This document shows, piece after piece, positions 36,037 through 44,363 of a DNA stretch of 64,000 nt. Origin of the DNA: Gammaproteobacteria bacterium (GTDB taxonomy: Bacteria; Pseudomonadota; Gammaproteobacteria; Eutrophobiales; Eutrophobiaceae); contig JAJFKL010000030.1 of assembly GCA_021773235.1 (NCBI GenBank), positions 62,001-126,000 on the forward strand, read 5' to 3'. Under the pieces are notes generated by a model, which had not been told where the DNA came from, did not search any database, and saw only the letters and a program-made list of their open reading frames with translations. The position numbers and the translations under genes were made by a program. The stretch's first letter is position 1; each line of letters starts with the position of its first letter.

Positions 36037-37344
36037 ATGTCTAGAGAAAATACGGGAAATAAACAGAGTGTTTATGTTGTTGATGGTGCACGTACACCTT
36101 TCTTACGTGCGCGAGGTCGTCCCGGTAAATTTGCAGCAGCAGATCTGGCATTGCAATCAGCACAACCTTTAATGTTACGTCAGTCTTTTAATTCCGATGA
36201 ACTTGATGAAGTAATATTAGGGTGTGTTGGAGCGGCAGCTAATGAGGCGAATATAGCGCGTGTCGTTTCATTACGATTAGGTTGCGGTAATGCGGTGCCT
36301 GCCTGGACCGTACAGCGTAACTGTGGTTCCGGCCTTCAGGCAGTGGATACCGCCTTTCGTAATATAACAAATGGTTATTCCAATATGATACTTGCCGGCG
36401 GTGTCGAGGCAATGAGTCAGGCGCCTTTAATGTTTAACAGATCAATGGTCGATGTAATAAGTGATCTCTATCAAGCAAAAAGTGTTGGGCAAAAAATTTC
36501 GGCAATAGCCAAGATCAGGCCGGCGCATCTAAAACCGGTTATTTCGTTACTCATAGGATTGACCGATCCTGTCGTTGGATTATCGATGGGCAAGACGGCA
36601 GAGATATTGGCCAATCGATTTAATATAAGCAAGGAAGAGATGGATGCGTATGCAGTTAGAAGTCATCTGCGCCTGGCAGCAGCACAAAATGAAGGTCGGT
36701 TAGATGAAATTGAAGCTGTCTATGATGAGAAGGGTAACACTTATGTCGCAGATGACGGTGTCAGACCAGATAGTAACGCTGACTCATTAGCCAAGCTTAA
36801 ACCTGTATTTGATCGAAATCATGGATTAGTGACAGCGGGTAATAGTGCCCAGGTCTCTGATGGTGCGGCATGGGTATTGTTAGCTAGTGAAGCAGCCGTT
36901 AAGCAACATAAACTGACACCATTAGGAAGAATTGTTGATTGCGATTGGGCAGGACTGTCACCAGCAGAAATGGGGCTGGGTCCGGCTTACGCAGCATCCG
37001 CTTTAATGAAAAACAATAAACTCGGTATTAGCGATATTGATTATTGGGAAATTAATGAAGCCTTTGCCGCCCAAGTTTTAGCCTGTGTTCAGGCGATGGC
37101 GGATAAAGAATTTTGCCGCTCTGAATTGGACCGCAGTAGTGCTATAGGTGAGATTGATCAGGAACGACTTAATGTTGATGGTGGTGGTATTAGTTTGGGT
37201 CATCCGGTAGGAGCAAGCGGCGCTCGAATTGTTTTACATATGTTGAAAACATTACAGCGGACTAAATCCAAAAAAGGTATTGCTTCTCTTTGTATCGGTG
37301 GTGGACAAGGTGGCGCCATGTTGTTGGAGAATACAAATGTCTAG
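36037..37344 (+). CDS. fadI: acetyl-CoA acyltransferase (3-ketoacyl-CoA thiolase)
   Basis: 435 residues. Thiolase catalytic residues are visible: nucleophilic Cys in Q-R-N-C-G-S-G-L-Q-A, His in N-E-A-F-A-A-Q and G-H-P-V-G-A-S-G, and C-terminal Cys in L-C-I-G-G-G-Q-G-G. It cleaves 3-ketoacyl-CoA in beta-oxidation, or condenses in reverse. ATG 36037 with TGGGAG upstream is preferred to the in-frame 35998. Its end overlaps fadJ by 8 bp, so the two subunits are coupled. Confidence 0.92.
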   Translation: MSRENTGNKQSVYVVDGARTPFLRARGRPGKFAAADLALQSAQPLMLRQSFNSDELDEVILGCVGAAANEANIARVVSLRLGCGNAVPAWTVQRNCGSGLQAVDTAFRNITNGYSNMILAGGVEAMSQAPLMFNRSMVDVISDLYQAKSVGQKISAIAKIRPAHLKPVISLLIGLTDPVVGLSMGKTAEILANRFNISKEEMDAYAVRSHLRLAAAQNEGRLDEIEAVYDEKGNTYVADDGVRPDSNADSLAKLKPVFDRNHGLVTAGNSAQVSDGAAWVLLASEAAVKQHKLTPLGRIVDCDWAGLSPAEMGLGPAYAASALMKNNKLGISDIDYWEINEAFAAQVLACVQAMADKEFCRSELDRSSAIGEIDQERLNVDGGGISLGHPVGASGARIVLHMLKTLQRTKSKKGIASLCIGGGQGGAMLLENTNV

Positions 37345-39406
37345 TGAGAATAAAACTCAAAGACGCGAGTATAAAAATATTTTTATTGAGCGTAATGCAG
37401 AAGGCATAGCATGGCTTTACTTTGATCAATCGGAGAGTAGTGCCAATGTTTTATCAGCAGAGATGTTTATTGATCTGGATGCCGCTATGGATGATTTGCT
37501 TAAGGATCCGCCCGCAGGCCTGGTTTTTTTATCTAATAAAAAATCTGGTTTTATTGCAGGTGCCGATGTTAAGGCGTTTACACGTGTCGATACCGAGGCT
37601 CAAGTGAAAGAGAGTATCGAAGTCGGACAATCCATGTTTAATAGAATTGAGGCATTTGGTGTACCTACAGTGGCAGTAATCCATGGCTTTTGTCTTGGTG
37701 GTGGTCTGGAGTTGGCACTAGCCTGTGATTACCGGATTGTCTGTGACGATGAGCCAGCACGTATAGGTCTACCAGAAGTACTATTGGGAATTCACCCGGG
37801 TTTTGGTGGCAGTGTAAGACTGATACGTCTCATTGGTGCGTTGTCCGCAATGCCAATTATGTTAACGGGGCGAAGTCTGAATGCAAGAAGAGCAAAACGG
37901 CTAGGTGTCGTTGATGATTCAGTACCGCGCAGACATTTAAGATCAGCAGCGATAAAGTTGATTAATAATAAACCGGTATTAAAACGAAAAGGTTTTATTG
38001 CAACATTAGTCAATACGTCTTTGGCTCGATCGTTGATAGCACGGTATATGAAACAACAAACGGCAAAGAAAGTCAGTGAAGAACACTACCCTGCCCCGTT
38101 TGCATTAATTGATTTATGGCAATCTAAAGGTGGCAACGATCAGGCAATGATGAAGGGTGAGGCTGACTCGATAGCAAAATTGTTTATGCACCCAACCACT
38201 AAACGACTCGTTAGAGTATTCATGTTACAAGAACAACTAAAAGGTCTGGTTGTAAATGAGGCAGATTTTGAGACACGACACGTACATGTCATCGGTGCCG
38301 GTGTCATGGGTGGAGATATCGCTGCATGGTGTGCGCTAAAAGGAATGCGAGTGACTTTGCAGGATCGTGCGCCTGAATATATTGAATCGGCGATGCAGCG
38401 TGCAAATAAACTTTTTAAACGACGATTAAAAGACAAATATGAAAGGCAATCTGCCAAGGATCGTTTAATACCTGATCATAAAAGTTATGGTCTTGAGCAT
38501 GCAGATGTCGTGATCGAAGTGATCATAGAAGATTTGAATGCAAAAGTAGCACTTTATAAAGAAATAGAACCGCGTTTAAAAAAGAACGCAGTACTCGCAA
38601 CGAACACATCTAGTATCGCTTTGGAAGACATTGCAAACCACCTGGAGAATCCATCACGGTTGATTGGTCTGCATTTTTTTAATCCAGTTGCCAAGATGCA
38701 GTTGGTTGAGGTGCTAAAGGCAGATATCACTGATACCGTACAGCATCAAAAGGGAATTAGTTTTGTCCGCGCCATTGATCGTTTGCCTTTGCCCGCAAAA
38801 AGTTCTCCGGGGTTTCTGGTTAACAGAATTCTATTGCCCTATTTACTAGAAGCAGTCGAGTTGTACGATGAAGGTGTGCCAATGACATTCATTGATGATG
38901 CGGCCACCCGTTTTGGTATGCCTATGGGGCCGATACTATTAGCTGATACGGTTGGTCTGGATATTTGTCATTCGGTTGCATTGATATTATCAAAAGCTCT
39001 GGGTATGCCAATGCCGAGTATTTTATCAAAGATGATTGATGAAGAACGCCTGGGAGTAAAGTCAGGCAGGGGCTTCTATAAATATAATAAAGGCAAACCT
39101 ATTTATGGCAAGAAGCAAACTAATTCACCCTTATCAGAAAAAGAAGTACAGGACAGAATGATCTTAAGGTTATTGAATGAATGTGTTGCTTGCATGCGTG
39201 AGGGGATAGTTGAAAAGACCGCTTTTCTTGACGCAGGAATGATCTTTGGTACTGGCTTTGCTCCTTTTACAGGTGGGCCAATGCATTATCTGGAGGATCG
39301 TGGGATTAGTGAAACAAGAAATGAACTGGAATTACTTGAACAAAAATACGGCGACCGTTTTAAACCCGATGTCGGCTGGACAGACCTACATACATACTTA
39401 AAATAA
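37337..39406 (+). CDS. fadJ: enoyl-CoA hydratase / 3-hydroxyacyl-CoA dehydrogenase
   Basis: 689 residues: an N-terminal crotonase domain (I-A-G-A-D-V-K-A-F and G-F-C-L-G-G-G-L-E-L-A-L oxyanion motifs), then an NAD-binding dehydrogenase domain (G-A-G-V-M-G-G-D-I near residue 335; catalytic H-F-F-N-P). It pairs with the thiolase upstream as the FadIJ multienzyme. ATG 37337 overlaps the fadI stop and has TTGGAGA before it; the frame opens earlier at 37280 inside fadI but homologues start here. Confidence 0.92.
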   Translation: MSSENKTQRREYKNIFIERNAEGIAWLYFDQSESSANVLSAEMFIDLDAAMDDLLKDPPAGLVFLSNKKSGFIAGADVKAFTRVDTEAQVKESIEVGQSMFNRIEAFGVPTVAVIHGFCLGGGLELALACDYRIVCDDEPARIGLPEVLLGIHPGFGGSVRLIRLIGALSAMPIMLTGRSLNARRAKRLGVVDDSVPRRHLRSAAIKLINNKPVLKRKGFIATLVNTSLARSLIARYMKQQTAKKVSEEHYPAPFALIDLWQSKGGNDQAMMKGEADSIAKLFMHPTTKRLVRVFMLQEQLKGLVVNEADFETRHVHVIGAGVMGGDIAAWCALKGMRVTLQDRAPEYIESAMQRANKLFKRRLKDKYERQSAKDRLIPDHKSYGLEHADVVIEVIIEDLNAKVALYKEIEPRLKKNAVLATNTSSIALEDIANHLENPSRLIGLHFFNPVAKMQLVEVLKADITDTVQHQKGISFVRAIDRLPLPAKSSPGFLVNRILLPYLLEAVELYDEGVPMTFIDDAATRFGMPMGPILLADTVGLDICHSVALILSKALGMPMPSILSKMIDEERLGVKSGRGFYKYNKGKPIYGKKQTNSPLSEKEVQDRMILRLLNECVACMREGIVEKTAFLDAGMIFGTGFAPFTGGPMHYLEDRGISETRNELELLEQKYGDRFKPDVGWTDLHTYLK

Positions 39407-39497
39407 TAACAAACTTAGCATGCAACATGCGTGGCAAGTATAATCTCGGAAACATTCACAATATTATTTTCCACTGTAAATTAATTATCTCAATGTC

Positions 39498-40331
39498 ATG
39501 AATTCAATTAATCTCATTATTGGTTGTGGTTATTTAGGACAAAGACTACTCGCCTTGTTGCATGATCAACATTGCTGGACTGCGAATCGATCAGAAAACT
39601 CATTTATTGGAAATGAGACAGCAAATACACATCGCTTAGTTATTGATATAAATAATGAGTCAAGCTGGCGAAATATAAATGCACTATCAGAAAAACAAGA
39701 CATAATAATTTACTTTATGGTGCCACCTAGCAAAATAGACCTCACAATTTTTTCTGATTTTATTAAACGACTTAATCAACTCGATATAAAAAGATCAGTT
39801 ATCATTTCTTCAACGGTTGTGTATGGTAATGTTGATCGAATAGTTGATGCGGATAGTGAAGTAATAATAGACAGTGAAAGAGCAAAGCGACAATACCAGA
39901 TAGAGCAAGATTGCTTAGATAATATGGAATCCGGGTCTGTAATTCGATTAGCTGGGCTCTATGGACCTGATCGTGTGATTGGACGTAGTGGAATAATTAA
40001 TAATGAAATTATTAATGGTGAGCCCGAAGGCTGGCTTAATTTGATTCATGTTGAAGATGCAGCACAATTAGTAAAGCGCATTAGTGAAATGGACAAGCCA
40101 GAATCAATTGAATTGGGCTGCGATGGTAATCCAATCAAACGCCGCGAATATTATTCATTTTTAGCAGAACAATTAAATCAAGCGCCACCAAAATTTTCTC
40201 ATGACAGTAATGCGCGTGGTCTGGGTCGAAGGTGTGATAACAGCATTACTATCTCTCGTTCTGGTTGGCAGCCGATGCATGTAGATTTTCGCAAAGCAGT
40301 TTCTAACTTGATTAAAGAGAATGAAGATTAA
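39498..40331 (+). CDS. NAD-dependent epimerase/dehydratase-like SDR protein
   Basis: 277 residues of the YeeZ-like extended short-chain dehydrogenase group. It starts I-I-G-C-G-Y-L-G-Q-R-L-L, the nucleotide-binding glycine motif, and has S-S-T-V-V-Y-G-N near residue 105 with a shifted active site. Substrate unknown. First of a compact group with the amidotransferase (11-bp overlap) and DUF1289 genes. Confidence 0.82.
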   Translation: MNSINLIIGCGYLGQRLLALLHDQHCWTANRSENSFIGNETANTHRLVIDINNESSWRNINALSEKQDIIIYFMVPPSKIDLTIFSDFIKRLNQLDIKRSVIISSTVVYGNVDRIVDADSEVIIDSERAKRQYQIEQDCLDNMESGSVIRLAGLYGPDRVIGRSGIINNEIINGEPEGWLNLIHVEDAAQLVKRISEMDKPESIELGCDGNPIKRREYYSFLAEQLNQAPPKFSHDSNARGLGRRCDNSITISRSGWQPMHVDFRKAVSNLIKENED

Positions 40332-41046
40332 TCGCATACTTGTTTTTCAACACTTGCAAATAGAACATCCGGGCATATTCCGTGAGTTTTTTAAAGAAGA
40401 CGGCATTGAGTCAACTATTATTGAGCTTGATGAAGGCGATCTGATTCCTGATTTAAAAGATTTTGATGCATTGTGGGTGATGGGCGGTCCTATGGATGTC
40501 TGGGAGGAAGCAGAATACCCCTGGTTGATTGATGAAAAAGTAGCGATCCGAAAAGCTGTAAGTGAATTAAAGATTCCTTATGTTGGCATATGTCTTGGTC
40601 ACCAATTACTGGCCGATGCACTTGGAGGTGATGTTGGCCCGGGAGATCATGCCGAGGTTGGTGTTATGGCAATTCATAAGACTGACTCAGGAAAGCATAG
40701 CCCCTATTTGAAAAATCTACCGGGCAAGATGAATTGTTTACAATGGCATAGTGCTGAAGTAAAAAGCGCACCAGCCGGAATGGATGTTTTAAGTTATTCG
40801 GATAAATGTGCTATACAATCCTTATCGTTAGGAGGACAAGTATTCACCATGCAATATCATCAGGAAATTAATACGTCGACGGTATCAAACTGGAGCACTA
40901 TTCCAGTTTATAAAGATGCACTGGAAAAAAACCTGGGTGAAAATGCCGTGAATAAACTTGAACAAGATGCGTTGGAAAATATGGATGATTTTAATAATAT
41001 AGCAAGGCAGTTATACGATAACTGGAAAACAACAGTATCGGAATAA
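40321..41046 (+). CDS. class I glutamine amidotransferase-like protein
   Basis: 241 residues with G-G-P-M-D-V near residue 58, nucleophile in G-I-C-L-G-H-Q-L-L-A near 90, and the late Q-Y-H-Q-E motif giving His and Glu, so the triad looks complete. It resembles GuaA-type amidotransferase domains that occur alone (YfeJ/gamma-glutamyl hydrolase type). The acceptor reaction is unknown. It overlaps the upstream SDR gene by 11 bp, which suggests coupled expression. Confidence 0.85.
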   Translation: MKINRILVFQHLQIEHPGIFREFFKEDGIESTIIELDEGDLIPDLKDFDALWVMGGPMDVWEEAEYPWLIDEKVAIRKAVSELKIPYVGICLGHQLLADALGGDVGPGDHAEVGVMAIHKTDSGKHSPYLKNLPGKMNCLQWHSAEVKSAPAGMDVLSYSDKCAIQSLSLGGQVFTMQYHQEINTSTVSNWSTIPVYKDALEKNLGENAVNKLEQDALENMDDFNNIARQLYDNWKTTVSE

Positions 41047-41053
41047 TTAAATT

Positions 41054-41242
41054 ATGGATAATGGAAGTAATGTAGAATCTCCGTGCGTAAGAAACTGTTG
41101 TTTGGATCAAAATGATATTTGCTTAGGCTGCTTTAGATCTATTTCTGAAATCATTGCCTGGGGTGAATCGAGCCAAGATCAACGTAAGGTGATTCTTGCA
41201 AATGCCAATAAGCGGAGTAGACGCAGTTTAGATAAGGATTAG
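41054..41242 (+). CDS. DUF1289 family protein
   Basis: 62 residues with the family pattern E-S-P-C-V-R-N-C-C-L, D-I-C-L-G-C-F-R-S and I-A-W-G; four or more Cys suggest metal binding. The function of DUF1289 is unknown. It lies 7 bp after the amidotransferase gene and is probably in the same transcript. Confidence 0.85.
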   Translation: MDNGSNVESPCVRNCCLDQNDICLGCFRSISEIIAWGESSQDQRKVILANANKRSRRSLDKD

Positions 41243-41315
41243 TTAGTGATGAGGTTTTAAGTTTGTATAGTTAGATGAATGCCATAAATAATCATAATAA
41301 ATAAGGGGAGTTAAG

Positions 41316-41762
41316 ATGAGTGCAAGAAACGAGATTTTAAGCTTATTAAACAATTATTGTTATTGTGTTGATACCGGTGACCTGGATGGTTTTATCAAAC
41401 TTTATGAGAATGCAGAATGGTCAGTTGAAGGCTCTCCGATAAGTCGAGGCGGCAAAGAAATATATGATAATGTAATTTCTAATATTATTATTTATGACGA
41501 TGGAACACCTAAGACTAAACATATGACAGCAAATGTTGAGCTAACTATTGATGAGGCAAAAGGAACCGCGAATTGTCAACGTTACATAACAGTAATGCAA
41601 CAGACGAAATCGTTTCCTTTGCAAGCTATCTTTTCTGGGCACTACTTCGATGAATTTGTTAATGAAAATGGTCAGTGGCGATACGCAACAACAGTAATCC
41701 GACACCCTCTTGTTGGTGACATGAGCGAACACATGAAGGCCACCGAAGGTTTAAGTTCTTAA
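41316..41762 (+). CDS. SnoaL/NTF2-like domain protein
   Basis: 148 residues with the NTF2-like cone fold: a helical start N-E-I-L-S-L-L-N-N-Y-C-Y-C-V-D-T-G-D-L-D, then strands including K-H-M-T-A-N-V-E-L and F-S-G-H-Y-F-D-E-F. Such proteins are small isomerases, dehydratases or ligand binders; the substrate cannot be told. Good ribosome site AAGGGGAG before ATG. Confidence 0.75.
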   Translation: MSARNEILSLLNNYCYCVDTGDLDGFIKLYENAEWSVEGSPISRGGKEIYDNVISNIIIYDDGTPKTKHMTANVELTIDEAKGTANCQRYITVMQQTKSFPLQAIFSGHYFDEFVNENGQWRYATTVIRHPLVGDMSEHMKATEGLSS

Positions 41763-41795
41763 AGGCTTAATAAAGTTGAGAGAAATGACCGTAAA

Positions 41796-42035
41796 TTGAT
41801 GAATGGGCATACAGCAAAACGGATTAAATTTAAAATTGCTTTAGATGCTGATAAGTATCTCTCCTACTACAGAGGGTCGGCGCAAAATATAGTAGTACGT
41901 ACTGAAGATAATCGAAATTTAAAATTTCCAGCCAGTGCGGTTAAAAAATTTCTCACACACGATGGCATATTTGGTTTATTTGAAATTCAGTTTGATGAGA
42001 ACAATAAACTGATAAAAATCATTCAGATAAACTGA
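41796..42035 (+). CDS. DUF2835 family protein
   Basis: 79 residues matching the short DUF2835 family: a beta-rich protein with Y-L-S-Y-Y-R-G-S-A-Q-N-I-V-V and P-A-S-A-V-K-K-F-L-T, ending G-L-F-E-I-Q-F. Function unknown; common in marine gammaproteobacteria. An alternative start is the Met-Asn at the same position minus one residue. Confidence 0.8.
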   Translation: MMNGHTAKRIKFKIALDADKYLSYYRGSAQNIVVRTEDNRNLKFPASAVKKFLTHDGIFGLFEIQFDENNKLIKIIQIN

Positions 42036-42121
42036 CTAATGGCGGTTCGTATTATTGTAGACAGTATTATTTACAGACGTATCTTTATTGCATGATGCAG
42101 TAATTCAACTTCTGAAATGAA

Positions 42122-44353
42122 TTAATCAAAACGATAAGTAAAGTTCAAACCGTAAGTGCGTGGCATGCCATAGTTAAATATGTAAACACCTTGCCCACTC
42201 TGGTCAAAAGCATCGATGACATAGACTTCATCGGTCAGGTTATTCGCCCACGCAGCTAACTCCCAATGTTTGCCTTGTTGTAATGATACTCGTGTATTGA
42301 CTAACCAATAGTCATCCGACTGTATTAATGGTGTATTCTCTACTGATTTAAATGTTTCTGCCTGATACGAAGTTATTAACATCGGCGTTAATGTGAAATT
42401 ATTCGATAGCGCATACTCATAACGAATAATATTACTAAAATTGAGTTTCGGCGCATTAGGTAAATCTTTATCATTAAAACGAGAATCTTTAATCTGGTGA
42501 TCAAGCCAGCCTATATTAGTATTAATTTCCAGTTCGTCTATCGGTTGCCAAATAATATTGGAGTCCACTCCCAATACAGTTGCTTTTTCGGCATTGGTTA
42601 AACGTGAACGCTGGACAGTTGCATTAAAAGGTATAGTAACGACTTGCATTCCTCGATAATCATAATAAAAGAAAGCGCTATTAAACCCGAGCGTACGGTT
42701 AAACAAGTTTGCTTTAAATCCCAACTCATAGGCATAGAGTTCTTCTTGATCATACGGATCCAGTTGTGCCTGTGAGCTTGTTGCCAGACCACTAAAGCCA
42801 CCGCCTTTGAACCCTTTGCTGAATTTAAAATAACTTAGCAAGTTTTCCGTAGGTGTATATTCAAGGCTGATACTGCCGGTAAATGCATTAGCGGAAATAC
42901 GATTATCGCGACTATTGGAAAAAGGATTGGTAGAACCTGTTAAACCACTTGTACCACCAAAAGGAACCGTGGTTGCAGTTTTGGCAAAAAACTCTTTTTC
43001 TTCCCAGGTATAACGTGTACCAAAAACCAGTTGCCATTGCTCTGTAAATTGCCATTCATTATTGGTAAATAACGCGGCCGAAGTAGTGGACTGATCAAAA
43101 TCAACTAGCAAGACATCATTTAACCAATCTCGAAAATTAAAACGTTGGCTCGGATTACCAACACGCGTGTCATAATGATAAAAGCCACCAATTATCCAGT
43201 TTAACTTACCTGGTAATACCTCGATATTAAACGGCTTGGTCGAGGCAAGACGAACTTCCTGAGAAAACTGTTCAATAAAATAATCTGATTCAATGTGAAA
43301 TCCGACAGCAGTACTGCCATCAACATCTTCTTGTAAAGATTGATCGAAACCTTCATAGGCACTGATCGACGTGAGTTGCGTTTTGTCGAATTGCCATTCA
43401 GCATTAAGAGAAACACCATATTGATAAGATTCCTTTTCCGGTTCCAGATCCCAAGTGCCGGTAAAAGGGTCATTGTCCTTATCCTGAAAATTAAGTCTAT
43501 CTACGCACTGATTAAGGGTTTGTTGCAAATTGCCGGCTAATGCTGGCGCACACAACGTAGTCGTGCCCGGATTATAAACACCGACAGCAACCCAGTTTGT
43601 CAACGCATCGGAACCATCATGTCCACTATGTAGATTAAGCAAAAATTGATTATTTTTACTAAGTGACCAGCTTAATTGACCACGCACAGCCCACCGTGAT
43701 AATTCACCGTAGTCATTTCTGGTAAAGGTATTCTCAAAATGACCGGAAGTGCTCCAGTCGCCGGTCATCGACAAACGCCCGTTCAGATTATCAGTGATAC
43801 CACCATTAATCACCGCATCCGTACTGTAACGTTCGTAATTCCCATAACCGATAGCGACATCCGCATAAAAATCGTCTGTTGGTTTTTTACTGGTAAAATT
43901 GATATTACCCGCAGTGCTATTGCGTCCATATTCATTGCCCTGTGGACCGAGTAATGCCTCTGCCCGTTCGACATCAAATAGTTGAAAGCTCATCATTGCT
44001 GGCGACACCAATAATATTTCATCAACATAAACATTGGCGCTTTGATCATTGTTGGGAAGAGAATCGTGCAAGCCAACACCGCGAATAGTAATAACCGGAT
44101 TACTATTACCCAGAACATTCTTTATATCGACATTCGGAATGTAAATGCTGATATCAGCGGCTTGCTGTATCTGTAGTTCTTCTATTGACCGTGAGTCCAG
44201 TGAAAAGTAACTACTACCGATATTCAGCCCCGGCTGCTCTTGACCGGTGACGACTAATGTCTCAGCCGCCAAAGCGGGCAAGCCAAAAGTAAGGCTGAGC
44301 AAGGCAATAATGCCAACCATTAGCTTGGTATTTAACGAAAAAGGTTTGTTCAC
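42122..44353 (-). CDS. TonB-dependent outer-membrane receptor
   Basis: 743 residues with a signal peptide (cleavage near A-L-A-A, residue 29), a plug domain (about 35-160, with V-I-T-I-R-G-V-G and Y-V-D-E-I) and a 22-strand barrel ending in Y-R-F-D. It imports an unknown ligand using TonB. Unlike FecA-type transducers it has no N-terminal STN signalling domain. Start GTG, 10 bp after the kinase gene, so it is the third gene of the sigma-kinase-receptor operon. By sequence it belongs to the broad receptor class used for siderophores, cobalamin, sugars and other ligands; the substrate cannot be inferred. Confidence 0.9.
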   Translation of the reverse strand: MNKPFSLNTKLMVGIIALLSLTFGLPALAAETLVVTGQEQPGLNIGSSYFSLDSRSIEELQIQQAADISIYIPNVDIKNVLGNSNPVITIRGVGLHDSLPNNDQSANVYVDEILLVSPAMMSFQLFDVERAEALLGPQGNEYGRNSTAGNINFTSKKPTDDFYADVAIGYGNYERYSTDAVINGGITDNLNGRLSMTGDWSTSGHFENTFTRNDYGELSRWAVRGQLSWSLSKNNQFLLNLHSGHDGSDALTNWVAVGVYNPGTTTLCAPALAGNLQQTLNQCVDRLNFQDKDNDPFTGTWDLEPEKESYQYGVSLNAEWQFDKTQLTSISAYEGFDQSLQEDVDGSTAVGFHIESDYFIEQFSQEVRLASTKPFNIEVLPGKLNWIIGGFYHYDTRVGNPSQRFNFRDWLNDVLLVDFDQSTTSAALFTNNEWQFTEQWQLVFGTRYTWEEKEFFAKTATTVPFGGTSGLTGSTNPFSNSRDNRISANAFTGSISLEYTPTENLLSYFKFSKGFKGGGFSGLATSSQAQLDPYDQEELYAYELGFKANLFNRTLGFNSAFFYYDYRGMQVVTIPFNATVQRSRLTNAEKATVLGVDSNIIWQPIDELEINTNIGWLDHQIKDSRFNDKDLPNAPKLNFSNIIRYEYALSNNFTLTPMLITSYQAETFKSVENTPLIQSDDYWLVNTRVSLQQGKHWELAAWANNLTDEVYVIDAFDQSGQGVYIFNYGMPRTYGLNFTYRFD

Positions 44354-44363
44354 GACAGTAATA